A DNA stretch of 64,000 nucleotides, from the NCBI GenBank assembly GCA_920105625.2, contig OV050030.1, forward strand, positions 101,459,652 to 101,523,651. The letters are read 5' to 3'. This DNA is from Clusia tigrina (lineage: Eukaryota; Arthropoda; Insecta; Diptera; Clusiidae). A program made the position numbers and the translations under genes. Below, in pieces: positions 46,327-58,074 of the stretch. Positions within the stretch are counted from its first letter, which is position 1, and the number at the start of each line of letters is the position of its first letter. The notes below the pieces were generated by a model. It did no database searches and had not been told where the DNA came from. It was given only the letters and a program-made list of their open reading frames with translations.

Positions 46327-48959
46327 AACTGTTTCTGGCCACAAAGTTGGCTAAATTCACATACGGGCCAAACGTGACCAATATCACAAGCCACAAAATA
46401 GTGATGCGCGATGACCGACCCATCAAACAACGATACTACCCGAGAAATCCAGCGCAGCAAGAAATCATTGGCGCGGAAGTGGACGAATTAATAGCTAAAG
46501 GCTGTATCGAACCCTCGCATAGCCCCCACAGCGCACCGATTGTGCTAGTAAGGAAACGGGATGGGAAATGGCGTCTGTGCATCGATTATCGGCAACTCAA
46601 CGCCAGGTCCATACCCGACGCATACCCACTGCCGCGAATCCAACATATCTTAGACCGACTGCGTGAGGCTAAATACATCAGTAGTCTCGATCTGAAGAAC
46701 GGGTATTGGCAGATACCAATGGAGGAGCACAGCAAGCAGTATACCGCATTCACGGTACCCGGCAGAGGCCTCTTCCAGTGGCGTGTTATGCCTTTCGGGC
46801 TACACTCCGCACCAGCAACCTTTCAAAGAGCACTGGACCAAGTTATTGGCCACGACATGGAGCCATACGCGTTTGCCTACCTTGATGACATTATTGTCAC
46901 AGGGAGAGACCTAGAAGAACACATGAGAAACCTGCAAGAGGTGTTCCGACGGTTGAGGGAGGCAAATTTGAAACTAAATCTGGAGAAGTGTGCATTCTTT
47001 CGGAAGGAGCTAAAATATCTGGGACACGTGGTCAGCGACAAAGGAATACATACTGACCCAGATAAAATCGCTGCCATACGGGAGCTGCAACCACCAGAGA
47101 ACATACGACAGCTACGTCGCTGCTTGGGCATCGTATCTTGGTACCGCCGTTTTGTACCCGACTTTGCAAAAGCAGTACACCCATTAACGATGCTGCTTAA
47201 GAAAGGAAAACATTTCCGATGGGCTACCGAACAACAGGAGGCTTTTGAATTACTGAAACAACGATTGACGGAAGCTCCGATCCTCGCCTGCCCAGACTTT
47301 AGCCAGAAGTTCACGCTCCAGACCGACGCCAGTGACTACGGGTTGGGAGCAGTGCTTACGCAGGAGATCGAGGGGGCGGAGCGAGTAATAGCGTACGCTA
47401 GCAGACATCTGAATGGAGCTGAGCTAAACTACTCCCCAACTGAGAAGGAGTGTCTAGCCATAATATGGGGCATCCGGAAAATGCGGCCATATCTGGAGGG
47501 CTACCACTTTACCGTGATCACCGACCACCTATCGCTGAAGTGGCTAAATTCCATCGAGAGCCCTTCAGGACGCATAGCACGGTGGGCGCTAGAACTTCAG
47601 CAGCATTCTTTCGAGGTACAATACCGCAAAGGAAAACTAAATGTACTGGCAGACGCACTATCAAGACAACCGGTCGAGGCTGCATGCACTGTCACTGTGC
47701 AGGACCAAGCAGAGCAAAATTGCAAGTGGTGGCTCAAGCGAAAAGGAGAAATACTTGCCAACCCGGCTAAATTCTCCGACTACACACTGGAAAACGGGCA
47801 GCTGTATCGCCATATACCAAATCGCACGGGTGATGAGGACTGTACACCATGGAAGCTGGGCGTACCTAGGCCTCTGAGGGTACGAATTTTGCAAGAGAAC
47901 CACGACGCGCCAACCGCAGGACACCTAGGCATCCGGAAAACGATAGCCCGAGTTGCAAATAGGTACTACTGGCCAGGACTGTTCCGGGACACCAGCCGCT
48001 ACGTTCGTCAGTGCACACTATGCCAGAAGTACAAGCCCAGCCAACAACAACCTGCTGGAGAAATGCTGACGCAAATACCCCAGGAGCCGTGGGCTATATT
48101 GTGCGCGGATTTTGTTGGACCTCTACCCCGCTCGAAGCATGGAAACACAATGGTACTAGTTTTCCATGATAAGTTCTCAAAATGGACAGAGATGGCGCCT
48201 CTTCGGAAGGCCACCACCGAGACTCTACAACGGGCCTTTCGGAAGCGCATCTTAGCCCGTTTCGGAGTTCCTAAGGTCTTAGTGACGGACAACGGATCAC
48301 AGTTTACAAGCAAGTCCTTTCAGCGGTTTGTAGAAGACTACGGTATCAAGCACCAGTTTACCGCACCGTACACACCACAGGAAAATGGTGCCGAACGCGC
48401 CAACCGCACAGTCAAGACCATGATCGCCCAATACGCCGGTAAACAGCAACAAAAGTGGGATGACCTACTGCCGGAGTTAACCCTGGCGATCAATACCAGC
48501 GTATCAGAAACAACTGGCTATAGCCCCGCGTTCCTGATACAAGGACGGGAGCCACGACGCCCAGGAGCGTTGTACGATGAAACCACCCCAGGAACAGGAC
48601 AAAGGAAACAAACACCCAACGAAAGAGCCGAACTACTAAAGGAAGCATACACATTAGTGACAAGGAATCTGGAGCGAGCGGCTCAAGATCAACGGCGTCA
48701 TTATAACCTACGACGAAGGCCCTGTAAACCAGAAGTTGGACAATTGGTGTTAGCAAAACAGCACCATTTGTTCAAAGCCATCGACCACTTCGCTGCCAAG
48801 TTAGCCCCACGCTACGATGGGCCATACCGGATAGACACCTTCACCTCCCCAGTCATTGTCAAGATGAAACGTGAACGAACCAAGGAGACAAAGACAGCGC
48901 ATATTAGCGAGCTGAAACCATTCTGCGCGCCAGGTGGCATCACAGCATACGCTAACTAA
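46215..48959 (+). CDS. pol: Element U polymerase: RT, RNase H, integrase (>=914 aa)
   Basis: A single open frame; 46215 is only the first Met, and synthesis probably enters from protease. RT: SPHSAPIVLVRKRDGKWRLC, SSLDLKNGYWQI, MPFGLHSAPATFQR and AYLDDIIVTG (Asp pair near residue 221). RNase H: LQTDASDYGLGAVLTQE, SPTEKECLAIIWGIRKMRPYL, TDHLSLKWL, VLADALSR. Integrase: GHLGIRKTIARVANRYYWP with CTLC zinc region (about 570-610), then DFVGPLP (Asp ~631), TDNGSQF (Asp ~690) and QENGAERANR (Glu ~726), a DD35E arrangement. A GPY/F-like C-terminus (YDGPYRI) closes it. All catalytic residues are present. Confidence 0.95.
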   Translation: MWRPGNPARPQTDGVQSQVIASCTTIRHEAATDESKIKLFLATKLAKFTYGPNVTNITSHKIVMRDDRPIKQRYYPRNPAQQEIIGAEVDELIAKGCIEPSHSPHSAPIVLVRKRDGKWRLCIDYRQLNARSIPDAYPLPRIQHILDRLREAKYISSLDLKNGYWQIPMEEHSKQYTAFTVPGRGLFQWRVMPFGLHSAPATFQRALDQVIGHDMEPYAFAYLDDIIVTGRDLEEHMRNLQEVFRRLREANLKLNLEKCAFFRKELKYLGHVVSDKGIHTDPDKIAAIRELQPPENIRQLRRCLGIVSWYRRFVPDFAKAVHPLTMLLKKGKHFRWATEQQEAFELLKQRLTEAPILACPDFSQKFTLQTDASDYGLGAVLTQEIEGAERVIAYASRHLNGAELNYSPTEKECLAIIWGIRKMRPYLEGYHFTVITDHLSLKWLNSIESPSGRIARWALELQQHSFEVQYRKGKLNVLADALSRQPVEAACTVTVQDQAEQNCKWWLKRKGEILANPAKFSDYTLENGQLYRHIPNRTGDEDCTPWKLGVPRPLRVRILQENHDAPTAGHLGIRKTIARVANRYYWPGLFRDTSRYVRQCTLCQKYKPSQQQPAGEMLTQIPQEPWAILCADFVGPLPRSKHGNTMVLVFHDKFSKWTEMAPLRKATTETLQRAFRKRILARFGVPKVLVTDNGSQFTSKSFQRFVEDYGIKHQFTAPYTPQENGAERANRTVKTMIAQYAGKQQQKWDDLLPELTLAINTSVSETTGYSPAFLIQGREPRRPGALYDETTPGTGQRKQTPNERAELLKEAYTLVTRNLERAAQDQRRHYNLRRRPCKPEVGQLVLAKQHHLFKAIDHFAAKLAPRYDGPYRIDTFTSPVIVKMKRERTKETKTAHISELKPFCAPGGITAYAN

Positions 48960-49061
48960 CAAACGCATCTGACGAGAACAGTGTAGGAATCCGATTCCAG
49001 CGAGGATCATGCAAAATCATCACCCTCTGGCAGGGTAAGGTGACCATTTTCCATCGGCCGC
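48960..49061 (+). other. Short 3' untranslated stretch of element U
   Basis: Only about 100 bases separate the pol stop from the polypurine tract. There is no room for an env gene, so this copy is env-less. Confidence 0.85.
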
Positions 49062-49074
49062 AAAGTAGGGAGGA
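49062..49074 (+). promoter_or_regulatory. Element U polypurine tract
   Basis: AAAGTAGGGAGGA immediately precedes the 3' LTR (ACA then TGTGAGG), the expected priming site for plus-strand DNA synthesis. One T interrupts the purines. Confidence 0.75.
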
Positions 49075-49076
49075 CA

Positions 49077-51019
49077 TGTGAGGAGCAAATTTTAGGCGTA
49101 AATTTGCCCCTACATATTTAGTTTTGCCATAACGCCCCAAACCTGTATATTTAAAATAGGGGCCAAGTGCTTAAACAACCAACCCTAAAATATATACGTT
49201 AATAGTCCTAAGACTTTGGCACCTCCCACTTTCATTGCTAAAACCACACACACAACCGCCATCATATTTAGTGCAGCAGCCATCATGCAAGTGAGTCTAA
49301 GACACCTCCCACCATAGTAATGCTACCAACAACAAGTGTTATACTCAGCATTGGGAGGACAGAAGACACAGCCACAATTAAGTCAGACAGTGGAACCCTG
49401 TGATAAGCGACGAAAAACATGCAACGAAGTCAACAACGCAAGATAACACAGGAGAATATCATACAAACAATTGTGCAACCGGCTGACCACAGCTAAAATA
49501 ATATAAATTTACAACAACAGTGCCCAACGCACTGATATGAATTCACAACAACAGTGCCCAACGCACTGATATGAATTTACAACAACAGTGCCTAACGCAA
49601 TGCTAGAATTTTACAAGAGATCGCGACAGAAGTTGCCGACTGCATTAGTTCGGAAAATAACCCACTAACAACACCCAAAAACGAAGGCCAAGCACAAAGT
49701 GGAACACGACAGACCGATCGCTAAGCACACCAACAGACCGGACAAAGCATAAAGAGGAGAAGCAAAATTAAATATCCAATATTTAATATTTTTTAAATAT
49801 TTTATGCCATCGATATAAAATATCAACAAAGTGCTGAAGGTGGCCGAAGGAGAAATAGCAACAACAACAAACAACACAAGGAACAACAACAAGGTAAATC
49901 ATCACAACAACAACACAATATTGAAGGTGGCCCAAGGGCAAAAACTTACAAGAACAACAGCGAGAAAGCAACAACAATGTGCTGAAGGTGGCCCAAGGTC
50001 ACATTCAAACGAGAAGAACAATGCGGGAAACCGTAGCAACATGCCACAACAAACTACAGTTCCCGCACAACAACAATTATTGGATGATCTACGCTAAACC
50101 TGGAGCATAAAAGCAGGAGCAACTGGCAACCCAGCCTCTTTCTTTCATTCGGCATCAGGCAGACAAGACGCTCTTTCTTTCATTCGGCATCAGGCAGACA
50201 AGACGCTCTTTTTTTTCATTCGGCATCAGACAGACCAGACGCATCGTACTAAACAAAGTTATACGCACTGACAGACGCAACAGAAGCTAGGGGAATCTAG
50301 AGGAGATTATGGTTTATAATCGATTCTCTGCTAGAAACCCACACTGACAAACGCAACAGAAGCTAGGGGAATCTAGAGGAGATTATGGTTTATAATCGAT
50401 TCTCTGCTAGAAACCCACACTGACAAACGTAACAGAAGCTAGGGGAATCTAGAGGAGATTATGGTTTATAATCGATTCTCTGCTAGAAACCCACACTGAC
50501 AAACGCAACAGAAGCTAGGGGAATCTAGAGGAGATTATGGTTTATAATCGATTCTCTGCTAGAAACCCACACTGACAAACGCAACAGAAGCTAGGGGAAT
50601 CTAGAGGAGATTATGGTTTATAATCGATTCTCTGCTAGAAACCCACACTGACAAACGCAACAGAAGCTAGGGGAATCTAGAGGAGATTATGGTTTATAAT
50701 CGATTCTCTGCTAGAAACCCACACTGACAAACGCAACAGAAGCTAGGGGAATCTAGAGGAGATTATGGTTTATAATCGATTCTCTGCTAGAAACCCACAC
50801 TGACAAACGCAACAGAAGCTAGGAGGACATATAGTTCAACAGTGTCCGTATTTAAGATTAGTAAAATAATTGTATCAAGTAGTTAAGCCTTTTTTTTAAA
50901 ATTAATAAATAAATAAAATAAGTAAATCAACGTAAACAAGCTTTGAATACTTTAGAGATTTTCTGTAAACGACTCCTGGCAATCCGGCGAGCTTACCCAG
51001 GCGAAAACGAGTCGTTACA
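49077..51019 (+). repeat. Element U 3' LTR (1943 bp)
   Basis: Matches the 5' LTR throughout, with fewer than about a dozen base differences that I could spot and one 76-base repeat unit fewer. It ends GTCGTTACA, followed by the right AGCT copy. Confidence 0.95.
50266..50825. repeat. 76-bp tandem array in 3' LTR, about 7.4 units
   Basis: Same unit as in the 5' LTR, one fewer. One unit reads ACGTAACAG for ACGCAACAG. The last partial unit ends GCTAGGAGG instead of GCTAGGGGG. Confidence 0.95.
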
Positions 51020-51260
51020 AGCTAACGTTTGGGCAGTAACTTATTTTACGCCATACATTTATGGAAGACACTTCGACCTAATCGCAGATCATCAACCACT
51101 TGTTTGGCTAAAGACCAAGAATACGGGAAAAGACATTAACTCAAGGTTATGACGTTGGTTGCTGAAACTTGGTGAATACGATTTTGACATTAATTATGTG
51201 AAAGGGAAAACGGTAAAGCAGCAGACTTTATGAGTGGCTAAATACTGACAAAAGACCAAT
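51020..51260 (+). pseudogene. G2 RNase H, remainder (copy A2)
   Basis: Begins with the right AGCT copy, then ANVWAVTYFTPYIYGRHF, DHQPLVWLKTKNTGKDI, a stop (RL*RWL) and GEYDFDINYVKGK. It joins seamlessly to 42573 if element U is removed. Confidence 0.85.
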
Positions 51261-52342
51261 AAATGTGGTGAATCCACTCCACAAGAAAACGGGGACGTAT
51301 AGGACGTTAATATGAGTACAAATGCCACAATCCTCTTTCAGCAAGATGAGCAGGATGACAATTTCTCAATATTGGACACCGTTGTTAATAGATTCAGTAG
51401 TCAACTTATATTGACTAATAATAAAAGAAGAGAAATATAGGTGACCGGAGGAGAGCATAAAATATGTATAAACTCTGGGGATATCATAAGCAACTTTATG
51501 ACTGACATATTTAGAAGGCACTTGAAGACAGGTAAAATAGGCATCTATAAAGAACTTATTGAGCACGAGAACTACCAAGTTCAATAAGGCCTTAATGACC
51601 TATTTAATTCATCGATGAAATTTTATAAATGTACATACCATGGCAAGGACATGACAAGCGAGGAGGACACCTACAAACAAATAGGAATGTGTCATAAAAA
51701 TGAAACTAGAAATGAGGGAATCGCTGCAAATTATGAAGGATTGAAAAAGCTAATTTATTATAAAGATCTTAGAAAGTTGATCCAGAAATACATTAATAAT
51801 TGCGACATTTGTAATAGGGCCAAATATGATAGGAAACCGGTAAGGCCAAAATTTTTCTTGACAGAACCACCAACTGACAAAAATCGAATAACGTCTTTTT
51901 TCATGTAGACATATTCATGTCTTTTACAGATAGTTCTCTAAATATGCAATTATTCTTTACTTAGAAAATAGAAACAGCACTGCCCTAATAGAAAAACTTA
52001 GACTATACCTTTGTATTAAAAGCAAACCTCATAAGTTCGTAATGGATAACGAATAAAATTCAGGCAATGTCAGAGAAGTCGAGAGACAGGAAGAAATATC
52101 AACACATTTTACACAGCCTAATAACCATACAGGTACCTCTGATATCGAACGGTTCCACAGCACAATTGCAGAACAGTTGAGAGAATTTGAGACAGAAAGA
52201 TCGGATCTATCAACACAGGAACGAATACTTGAATGCGTAGAATGGTATAACTGATCAGTACATTCTGATGTGGAAGAAGGTACAGTTAAAAAAAAGATAG
52301 AGCAATTGTTGTAAAACGCAAAAGAGTGAAATATCAACAGAC
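51261..52342 (+). pseudogene. G2 integrase (copy A2)
   Basis: Copy of 12561-13643 with the zinc region frame 51615-51908 (again TRNEG for TNHRG) and the broken core pieces VDIFMSFTDS, KFVMDNE and GTSDIERFHSTIAEQ. A few point changes separate it from A1. Confidence 0.8.
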
Positions 52343-52860
52343 TTGACGAAAAACGTAAGAGAGTACAGAATAATTAAAAGAGCTATGTTAGGAACTATAA
52401 GGCATAAATACGAACCAAGATATAGGAAACTTAAATTAGAAAACGTTCACTCAACAAACATTAAAAAAGCCACGGAATTTTCGGGTGAAATGGACATTAC
52501 TCGCTGCAATGTTGATATGGATACAAATGGCCCAAGATTGTAGATAAGATCGAGACTGATAATGGGTACGCAGTGATCAAACTGGAAGCTGCGCAAATTA
52601 TCAGGACCTATAATACTATTCTGCATGTAATCAAACCAACAGAAATTGAAAAGATAATCAAAGACTTGGTGTAAGTGTCCGTCAGTTGCAACCTAACGAG
52701 AATAGCCAATTTCTGTCGCTACAACTCAACACACTAAGACGAAAACTACAGACGTTGCTACCACACAGACAAAAGATGGTCTGATCAACATATTCGGAAC
52801 AGGACTTAAATTGTTATATGGTACTATGCATGATAACGATAGAACAGAAATAGAGTAGCA
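52343..52860 (+). pseudogene. G2 envelope, N-terminal part (copy A2)
   Basis: Copy of 13644-14170. A deletion near 52665 (GACTTGGTGTAAGTGTCCG) and a base loss near 52775 add frameshifts. The basic cleavage-like site present in A1 is therefore not in one frame with the upstream part here. Confidence 0.7.
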
Positions 52861-52921
52861 ATTAAAGGTAATAAACAATATCGCATGGCGATAGAAATTT
52901 TAAATAAAAAAAATAAAAATA

Positions 52922-53117
<196 letters not shown>

Positions 53118-53161
53118 AATGATCACTTCAATAGAATATTTTCCATACTACGAAAACAATA

Positions 53162-53910
53162 CGAGGGCGGATTGATATTGAAGCTACCTAGCGCTAGATG
53201 GCAGAACAAACACAAAACCTTTTTTTTTTAGAAAATGCGATCTGTCAAACGTCCGCTGTTAAAATTTCACCCAAATTCATCGATTAGTTTATTTGTTGTA
53301 GTCGTTTGAATTAAGCCACTTTTGTGTTTCTTGAAAAATGGAAAAAAGCGAATTTCGTGCAGTGATTAAACACTATTATTTGAAAGGGAAAACGGCGAAA
53401 GAGACAAAAGAAAAGGTCGATAAACATTACGGTGAGTGTGCTCCATCAGATTACATGGTAAAATATTGGATTGCTGAATTTAAACGCGGCCGAACAAGCA
53501 CTGCAAGAATACCATATATAGGAAGGCCAAAAAGGTTTTTACTGAAGAAAATATCAAGAAAATCCTCGATATCGTTATGAATGATCGCCGAGTCAAATTT
53601 CGTGAGATTGTTGAAATGGTAAACATATCATATGAACGTGTGTTCAACATTTTGCTTGAACATTTGCATATGAAAAAGCTATCGGCAAGATGGATGCCGC
53701 GTTTGCTCAGTGTCGAACAACAACGAGTTGGACAGACCAGTTCACAGCGGTGTTTGGACATGATAAAGCGGAATCCTGTTGATTTTTGGCGTAGATTAGT
53801 AACTGTTGATGAAACGTGGGTCCACCACTACACACCTGAAACCAAAAATCAATCGAAACAATGGGTGGAAGCTGGTGGAAGTGCTCCGAAGAAGGCGAAG
53901 GCAATGAAAT
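53162..53910 (+). pseudogene. Mariner transposase, 3'-truncated (copy 3)
   Basis: Start at 53338 with 80 open codons, then a base loss near 53531 (AAAAGGTTTTT for AAGAGGTGGTT) shifts the frame. It resumes at 53577 (MNDRRVKFREIVEMVNI, WMPRLL, TVDETWVHHY). Same 3' breakpoint after KAMKS as the other copies. Confidence 0.87.
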
Positions 53911-54330
53911 CGTATAAGCGAACGGAGGCAAGCCGGGGAGACATGTGGATGGGAGTACTTGAAAACATACATTTCTGGCCTGTCCACTACAAGTCATAAA
54001 CCTTAAATTTAAAGAACTAGAAAATAATCTTCAAACTCTTTTACTAAACAGAAGATACCGCAGGAACTTCGTTGACGGATTAGGTACGGTAATCAAGTTT
54101 ATAACAGGTAACATGGACTCAATGGATGCAGAACAAATAAATAGATAAATAAATGAGATTCCTAAAAATGGAAATAATATAAAAATCAAAACCCAACACT
54201 GTAAATTAATAGAATATTGCTTCACTTACGGCACAAATGAAGTACGAACAACCATCTACATATACACTATCTTATCTTGCTGGAAACTTTCGTTAATCGA
54301 TAACGAAATCCTTCGTTAAAATATAATATA
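53911..54330 (+). pseudogene. G3 envelope fragment joined to mariner (M3)
   Basis: The joining stretch reads YKRTEASRGDMWMGVLE without the stop seen in M1 and M2. Then LKELENNLQTLLLNRRYRRNFVDGLGTVIKF has several changes around the basic site and fusion-peptide-like segment. It is the most diverged of the three. Confidence 0.63.
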
Positions 54331-54335
54331 TAATC

Positions 54336-54336
<1 letters not shown>

Positions 54337-54405
<69 letters not shown>

Positions 54406-54413
54406 TATATAAA
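54337..54413. repeat. (TA)n tract inside module M3
   Basis: About 77 bases, the shortest of the three homologous tracts, ending TATAAAATATATATA. Confidence 0.97.
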
Positions 54414-54419
54414 AATAAC

Positions 54420-55060
54420 TTTTTGCCGTCTAAACTCCTTTTTATCAGGACTAAGAGAACCATTAGGATCAAATGTCCGAGCTATGCTTCTCGGTAACCA
54501 AATGCAAAATTTTAACAATGAACTGTTCAACACCAATAACCATAAGAATCCTTCACCTAATGGAAGATTCCAACGAAGCTTTGACCGATACGAGGAAAAT
54601 AATACAGATAAAATTAATAAGATAGAAGACTCCCAAATTTTTGCCTACCTACATCTCCAAACGAACCGGATATATCGGTGTCAATACACATGGAACAAAA
54701 TTAGCATACATAAATATATCCTCACCATTTGGTGGTCTACTTAGATTCTTTGTCGACACCGGCGCATCCTCATCATTTATAAACCATGAATTTATTTCAG
54801 CAAAAAATCAAAGAGACTGCGCTCCAGTAACACTGAAGACAGTTCTAAGTCAACATAAATTAAATAAAGTAGTCACCCTACCTACATTTTCTGAATTTAA
54901 TGAACCTGGTCATTTAACTTTCTTAATATTAAAATTTCATGAATATTTCGATGGACTTTTGGGGCTTGATATTCTCAAACTATTACAAACTAACATAGAC
55001 CTCAGAAAACAAAATTCTTACGACAAAAGCTCTTTCTTGCCTCTTCCATCAAAATTAAAA
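54420..55060 (+). pseudogene. G3 gag end and protease (M3)
   Basis: Gag tail frame 54484-54744, then a frame from 54641 that runs openly for 236 codons through protease (RFFVDTGASSSFINHEF, HEYFDGLLGLDILKLL) into the RT leader. M1 and M2 are frameshifted at 16335 and 24905, where M3 has an extra base (CAAAATTCTTACGAC). M3 is therefore closest to the ancestral protease-RT join. Confidence 0.83.
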
Positions 55061-56600
55061 CTTACATCGGGAAAACATTTTATCCCAGCGCGCTGTAAGT
55101 GTATTATTAAATTACCAGTAGATGTTGTTATTTCGGAAGGCATTTATATGACAAAAAACTGGTTTAGTCTGTTGGAAGTTATAAACACAAGCACAGCAGA
55201 CCAAACACTCCTGTTAGACAAGCCTATCAAGAGTGAAAAGTATTATAATTCGGAAGTCATCGAAATCCACAATTGGAATATAAGCTGCGAACAGAAAACC
55301 GGTGCTAGTGATATATCTAAGCTAATCAGAATAAATCGCCTGAATACCTAAGTAAAAACAGCCTTAATTAAATTGTGGAGACAATTCGAAGACATATTTA
55401 TTAAGGAGGGACAACTACTTACCTTCACGAACGAAATTAAGCATAATATAATAACAACAGATGTACGAAGTCATACAGATAACCACACGGTCATAAGAGC
55501 GAAGTTAATAATCAAAAAAGTAGCATGTTAGATCAGGGAATAATACGGCCCAGCTACTCGCCCTAGAGCTTACCAGTATGGAGAGTGCCTAAAAGGAAAG
55601 ACGCTAGTGGCAAACAGAAATAGCTACTAGTGATTGATTTCAAGGAATTAAATGAGAAAACCATTTCAGACATGGTATCCACTACCAAATATCACTGAAG
55701 TTTTAGATAAATTGGGGAATTGTATGTATTTTTCCATATGTATCCGGAATATATCGCAAAAACAGATGGCTACTACGAACATGTTCGTATGACATTCGGT
55801 CTGAAAAACGCCCCTTCTATGTTCCAGCGGGTAATGAACAACTTCCTTAGAAATTTGGTCGGAAAAAGTTGTTTAGTTTATCTAGACGATATAATTATTT
55901 ATTCAACCTCTCTACAGGAACACATTACTAATCTCCAAAAAGTCTTTCAAAAATTAGAAGCATCCAATTTCAAAGTCCAATTAGGTAAATGAGAATTCCT
56001 AAAAAAAGAAATCAGTCTTTTAGGACATATTGTCTCAATCGAAGGAAACAAACCAAACCCAGATAAAATTCACACGATCAACAGAAAGATATCAAAGCAT
56101 TCTTAGGCCTTCTGGGATATTATCGCAAATTTATTAAAGACTTTGCGAAGTTAACCAAACCAATGACAGAATGCCTTGATACTGGATGATCGGTATATTA
56201 GCACCATCGAAACTTCTAAAAAACTCCTGACAAATGATCCCATATTACAATACCCGGATTTCCCAAAACCATTTATCTTAAATACAGACGCGAGTAATTT
56301 TGCCCTAGGAGCGGTACTTTCGCAAGTTAGAATTAGAAATGATTAACCAATTTGCTTTGCTAGCCGAACCCTTTCCTATAGTGAAACAAATTATTCAACA
56401 GTAGAAAAAGAACTTCTGGCCAGTGTTTGGGCAAACAAATATTTCCATCCGTACGTTTTTGGGCATTAAATTCTTACGGACCATCGTCCATTGACATGGT
56501 TCATGAGTCTGAAAGACTCCAATTTAAAGTTGATTCGTTGGAGATTAAAATTAGAAGAGTTTGACTATCAGATAATTTATAAAAAAGTTGTCCTCAAATA
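55061..56600 (+). pseudogene. G3 RT and RNase H (M3)
   Basis: RT leader, palm frame 55720-55992 ([23 protein letters not shown]), connection [16 protein letters not shown] and RNase H pieces (TDASNFALGAVLSQ, VEKELLASVWANKYF, DHRPLTWFMSLKDS). Stops and shifts occur at the same places as M1 near 55350, 55620, 55700 and 55990, so most damage predates module duplication. Confidence 0.85.
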
Positions 56601-57897
56601 ACCAACCAAGTCGATTGAAATGCAAATGATACAAGCGAAACAATCCACTCAGCCGAAGAAAATCTAAATTGTGGAATCGCTATATAAGAAAGACCAATCA
56701 ATGAATTAAATTTACAAATAGTATTTCTAGAGCCAGGTTTAAAAGCAGAAGTATCTGTAGAACTTATTATAAAAAATAACTAACGAAGGACATTTTGTAA
56801 AGCGGCATTCGACGAACAAACAATAATATACATTTAGCACCAAAGAAACTTGACGCATTCCTTTCGGATGATGAAACATCTCACATTCAATCCACATTCA
56901 ATCCACATACTCCAAATAGTTTTCACACAGTACAATTATACGGTGTACAGAAAAGCTCATATATATTAATGGAAGTGATGAGCAAGAGAAAATTATTAAA
57001 AACTTATCACGAAAATTACAAAATAGATTTATTAATAAACCATTTATTCAATATTGCAGGTGCCATTGTGCTCGAAAAACTTAAAATAATATCAAAACAA
57101 ATTAAATCCAAATGAATTGGAACAAATGGTCGATTACCTAAATGAACAAAAAGTACACATAGAAGCAGAAAATATATAATCTAATATATATATGAATTGC
57201 AAAGGATTCAGGCATATTATAGTAACACTAGCATCATATTCAATGTACGCATACCACCACTCTCACAACATCAGTCACAATTATTTCATATCATACCCTT
57301 ACCATTAATAACACCAAACTAATAACAACCACAACATATATAGCCTACAATGAGCACAATATTAAGTATATAAGAGATGCATGCCCCTAGATCGAGAATG
57401 CATTCAATTGCCCATCATCTATATAACAACAGCCAAGAGCACAATCCCCGTGCATAGGACGACTAATGAACAACGAACCAGCACAATGCCCCTAAATCCA
57501 TAATTCAACCTCAACCAAATTACATCCTAAATGTCCCACCTGCACTATTAATCGTTACTTGCAGAAACCACTAACCTTTTTCAGAAGGAACAGCAATAAT
57601 ACACTACCAACGATGACAACCCTAACAAATTCTGGGACGAAATTTTCATCGCACCATCACCTTCAATAAATATTAACGCCAACTCAACCAAAGAAACACT
57701 AACTATGCAGAAATTAACAGAATATCGCTTCACTTCGACATACATGAATGACGAACAACCATCTGCACTACACTATCTTAGCTTGCTGGATTATCATCAT
57801 CATTGCTGAAATTATACTGCTTCCAAGGAAAGCAAAAGCGATATCCACCTATGTACTAGAGATCCATAATATAGCTCCGCCCACATCGGTTTCCTTG
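56601..57897 (+). pseudogene. G3 linker, integrase stub and envelope C-terminal half (M3)
   Basis: Same deleted integrase and env remnant as M1/M2, but here env continues past the point where G4 begins in the other modules. It runs through LQKLTEYRFTSTYMND-like sequence to LSLLDYHHHC at about 57800 and ends before the polypurine tract. Many stops are present. Confidence 0.55.
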
Positions 57898-57909
57898 TAA
57901 GAGGGGAGG
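57898..57909 (+). promoter_or_regulatory. G3 polypurine tract
   Basis: TAAGAGGGGAGG directly before AGTTACG, the likely LTR start. A purine run followed by AGTTA is the expected 3' arrangement for an errantivirus. Confidence 0.65.
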
Positions 57910-58074
57910 AGTTACGATACACTCCTCTATGGACTTATTTAGCTGATAAAATAATTATTATTTATATATAGCAGTAGAATTAAGAATTGATTTAATAATA
58001 AACTTTGTAATTGAACCGAACACATCGTGGATTGTTTTTTTATTTTTGTTTCCTCCTATATAACGTACGTAATT
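57910..58074 (+). repeat. G3 3' LTR (candidate, about 165 bp)
   Basis: Starts AGTTACGATACACTCC and probably ends near TACGTAATT. It contains a TATATATA-type box near 57961 and AATAAA near 57996 in promoter-like order. It is the only G3 LTR in the window, so the right boundary cannot be confirmed by comparison. Confidence 0.5.

Larger units (their letters stand above)
42574..51019 (+). mobile_element. Element U: Ulysses/Osvaldo-like Ty3/gypsy retrotransposon, near-complete
   Basis: An 8446-base element with LTRs starting TG and ending CA, flanked by AGCT on both sides (42570-42573 and 51020-51023). The empty site survives at 12320-12323. It has a lysine-tRNA-type primer site, gag, protease, RT-RNase H-integrase, a polypurine tract and no env. 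The very long LTRs and HIV-like primer site recall Drosophila Ulysses and Osvaldo. Its coding GC content is clearly higher than that of surrounding elements. LTR similarity and open frames point to recent insertion. Confidence 0.93.

Noticed and set aside
48960..49076. A short env gene in element U
   Set aside because: Only about 100 bases lie between the pol stop and the 3' LTR.
50943..51152. 69-codon frame spanning the end of the 3' LTR into G2 RNase H
   Set aside because: A chance fusion: the first 30 codons are LTR, the rest is the interrupted G2 RNase H.
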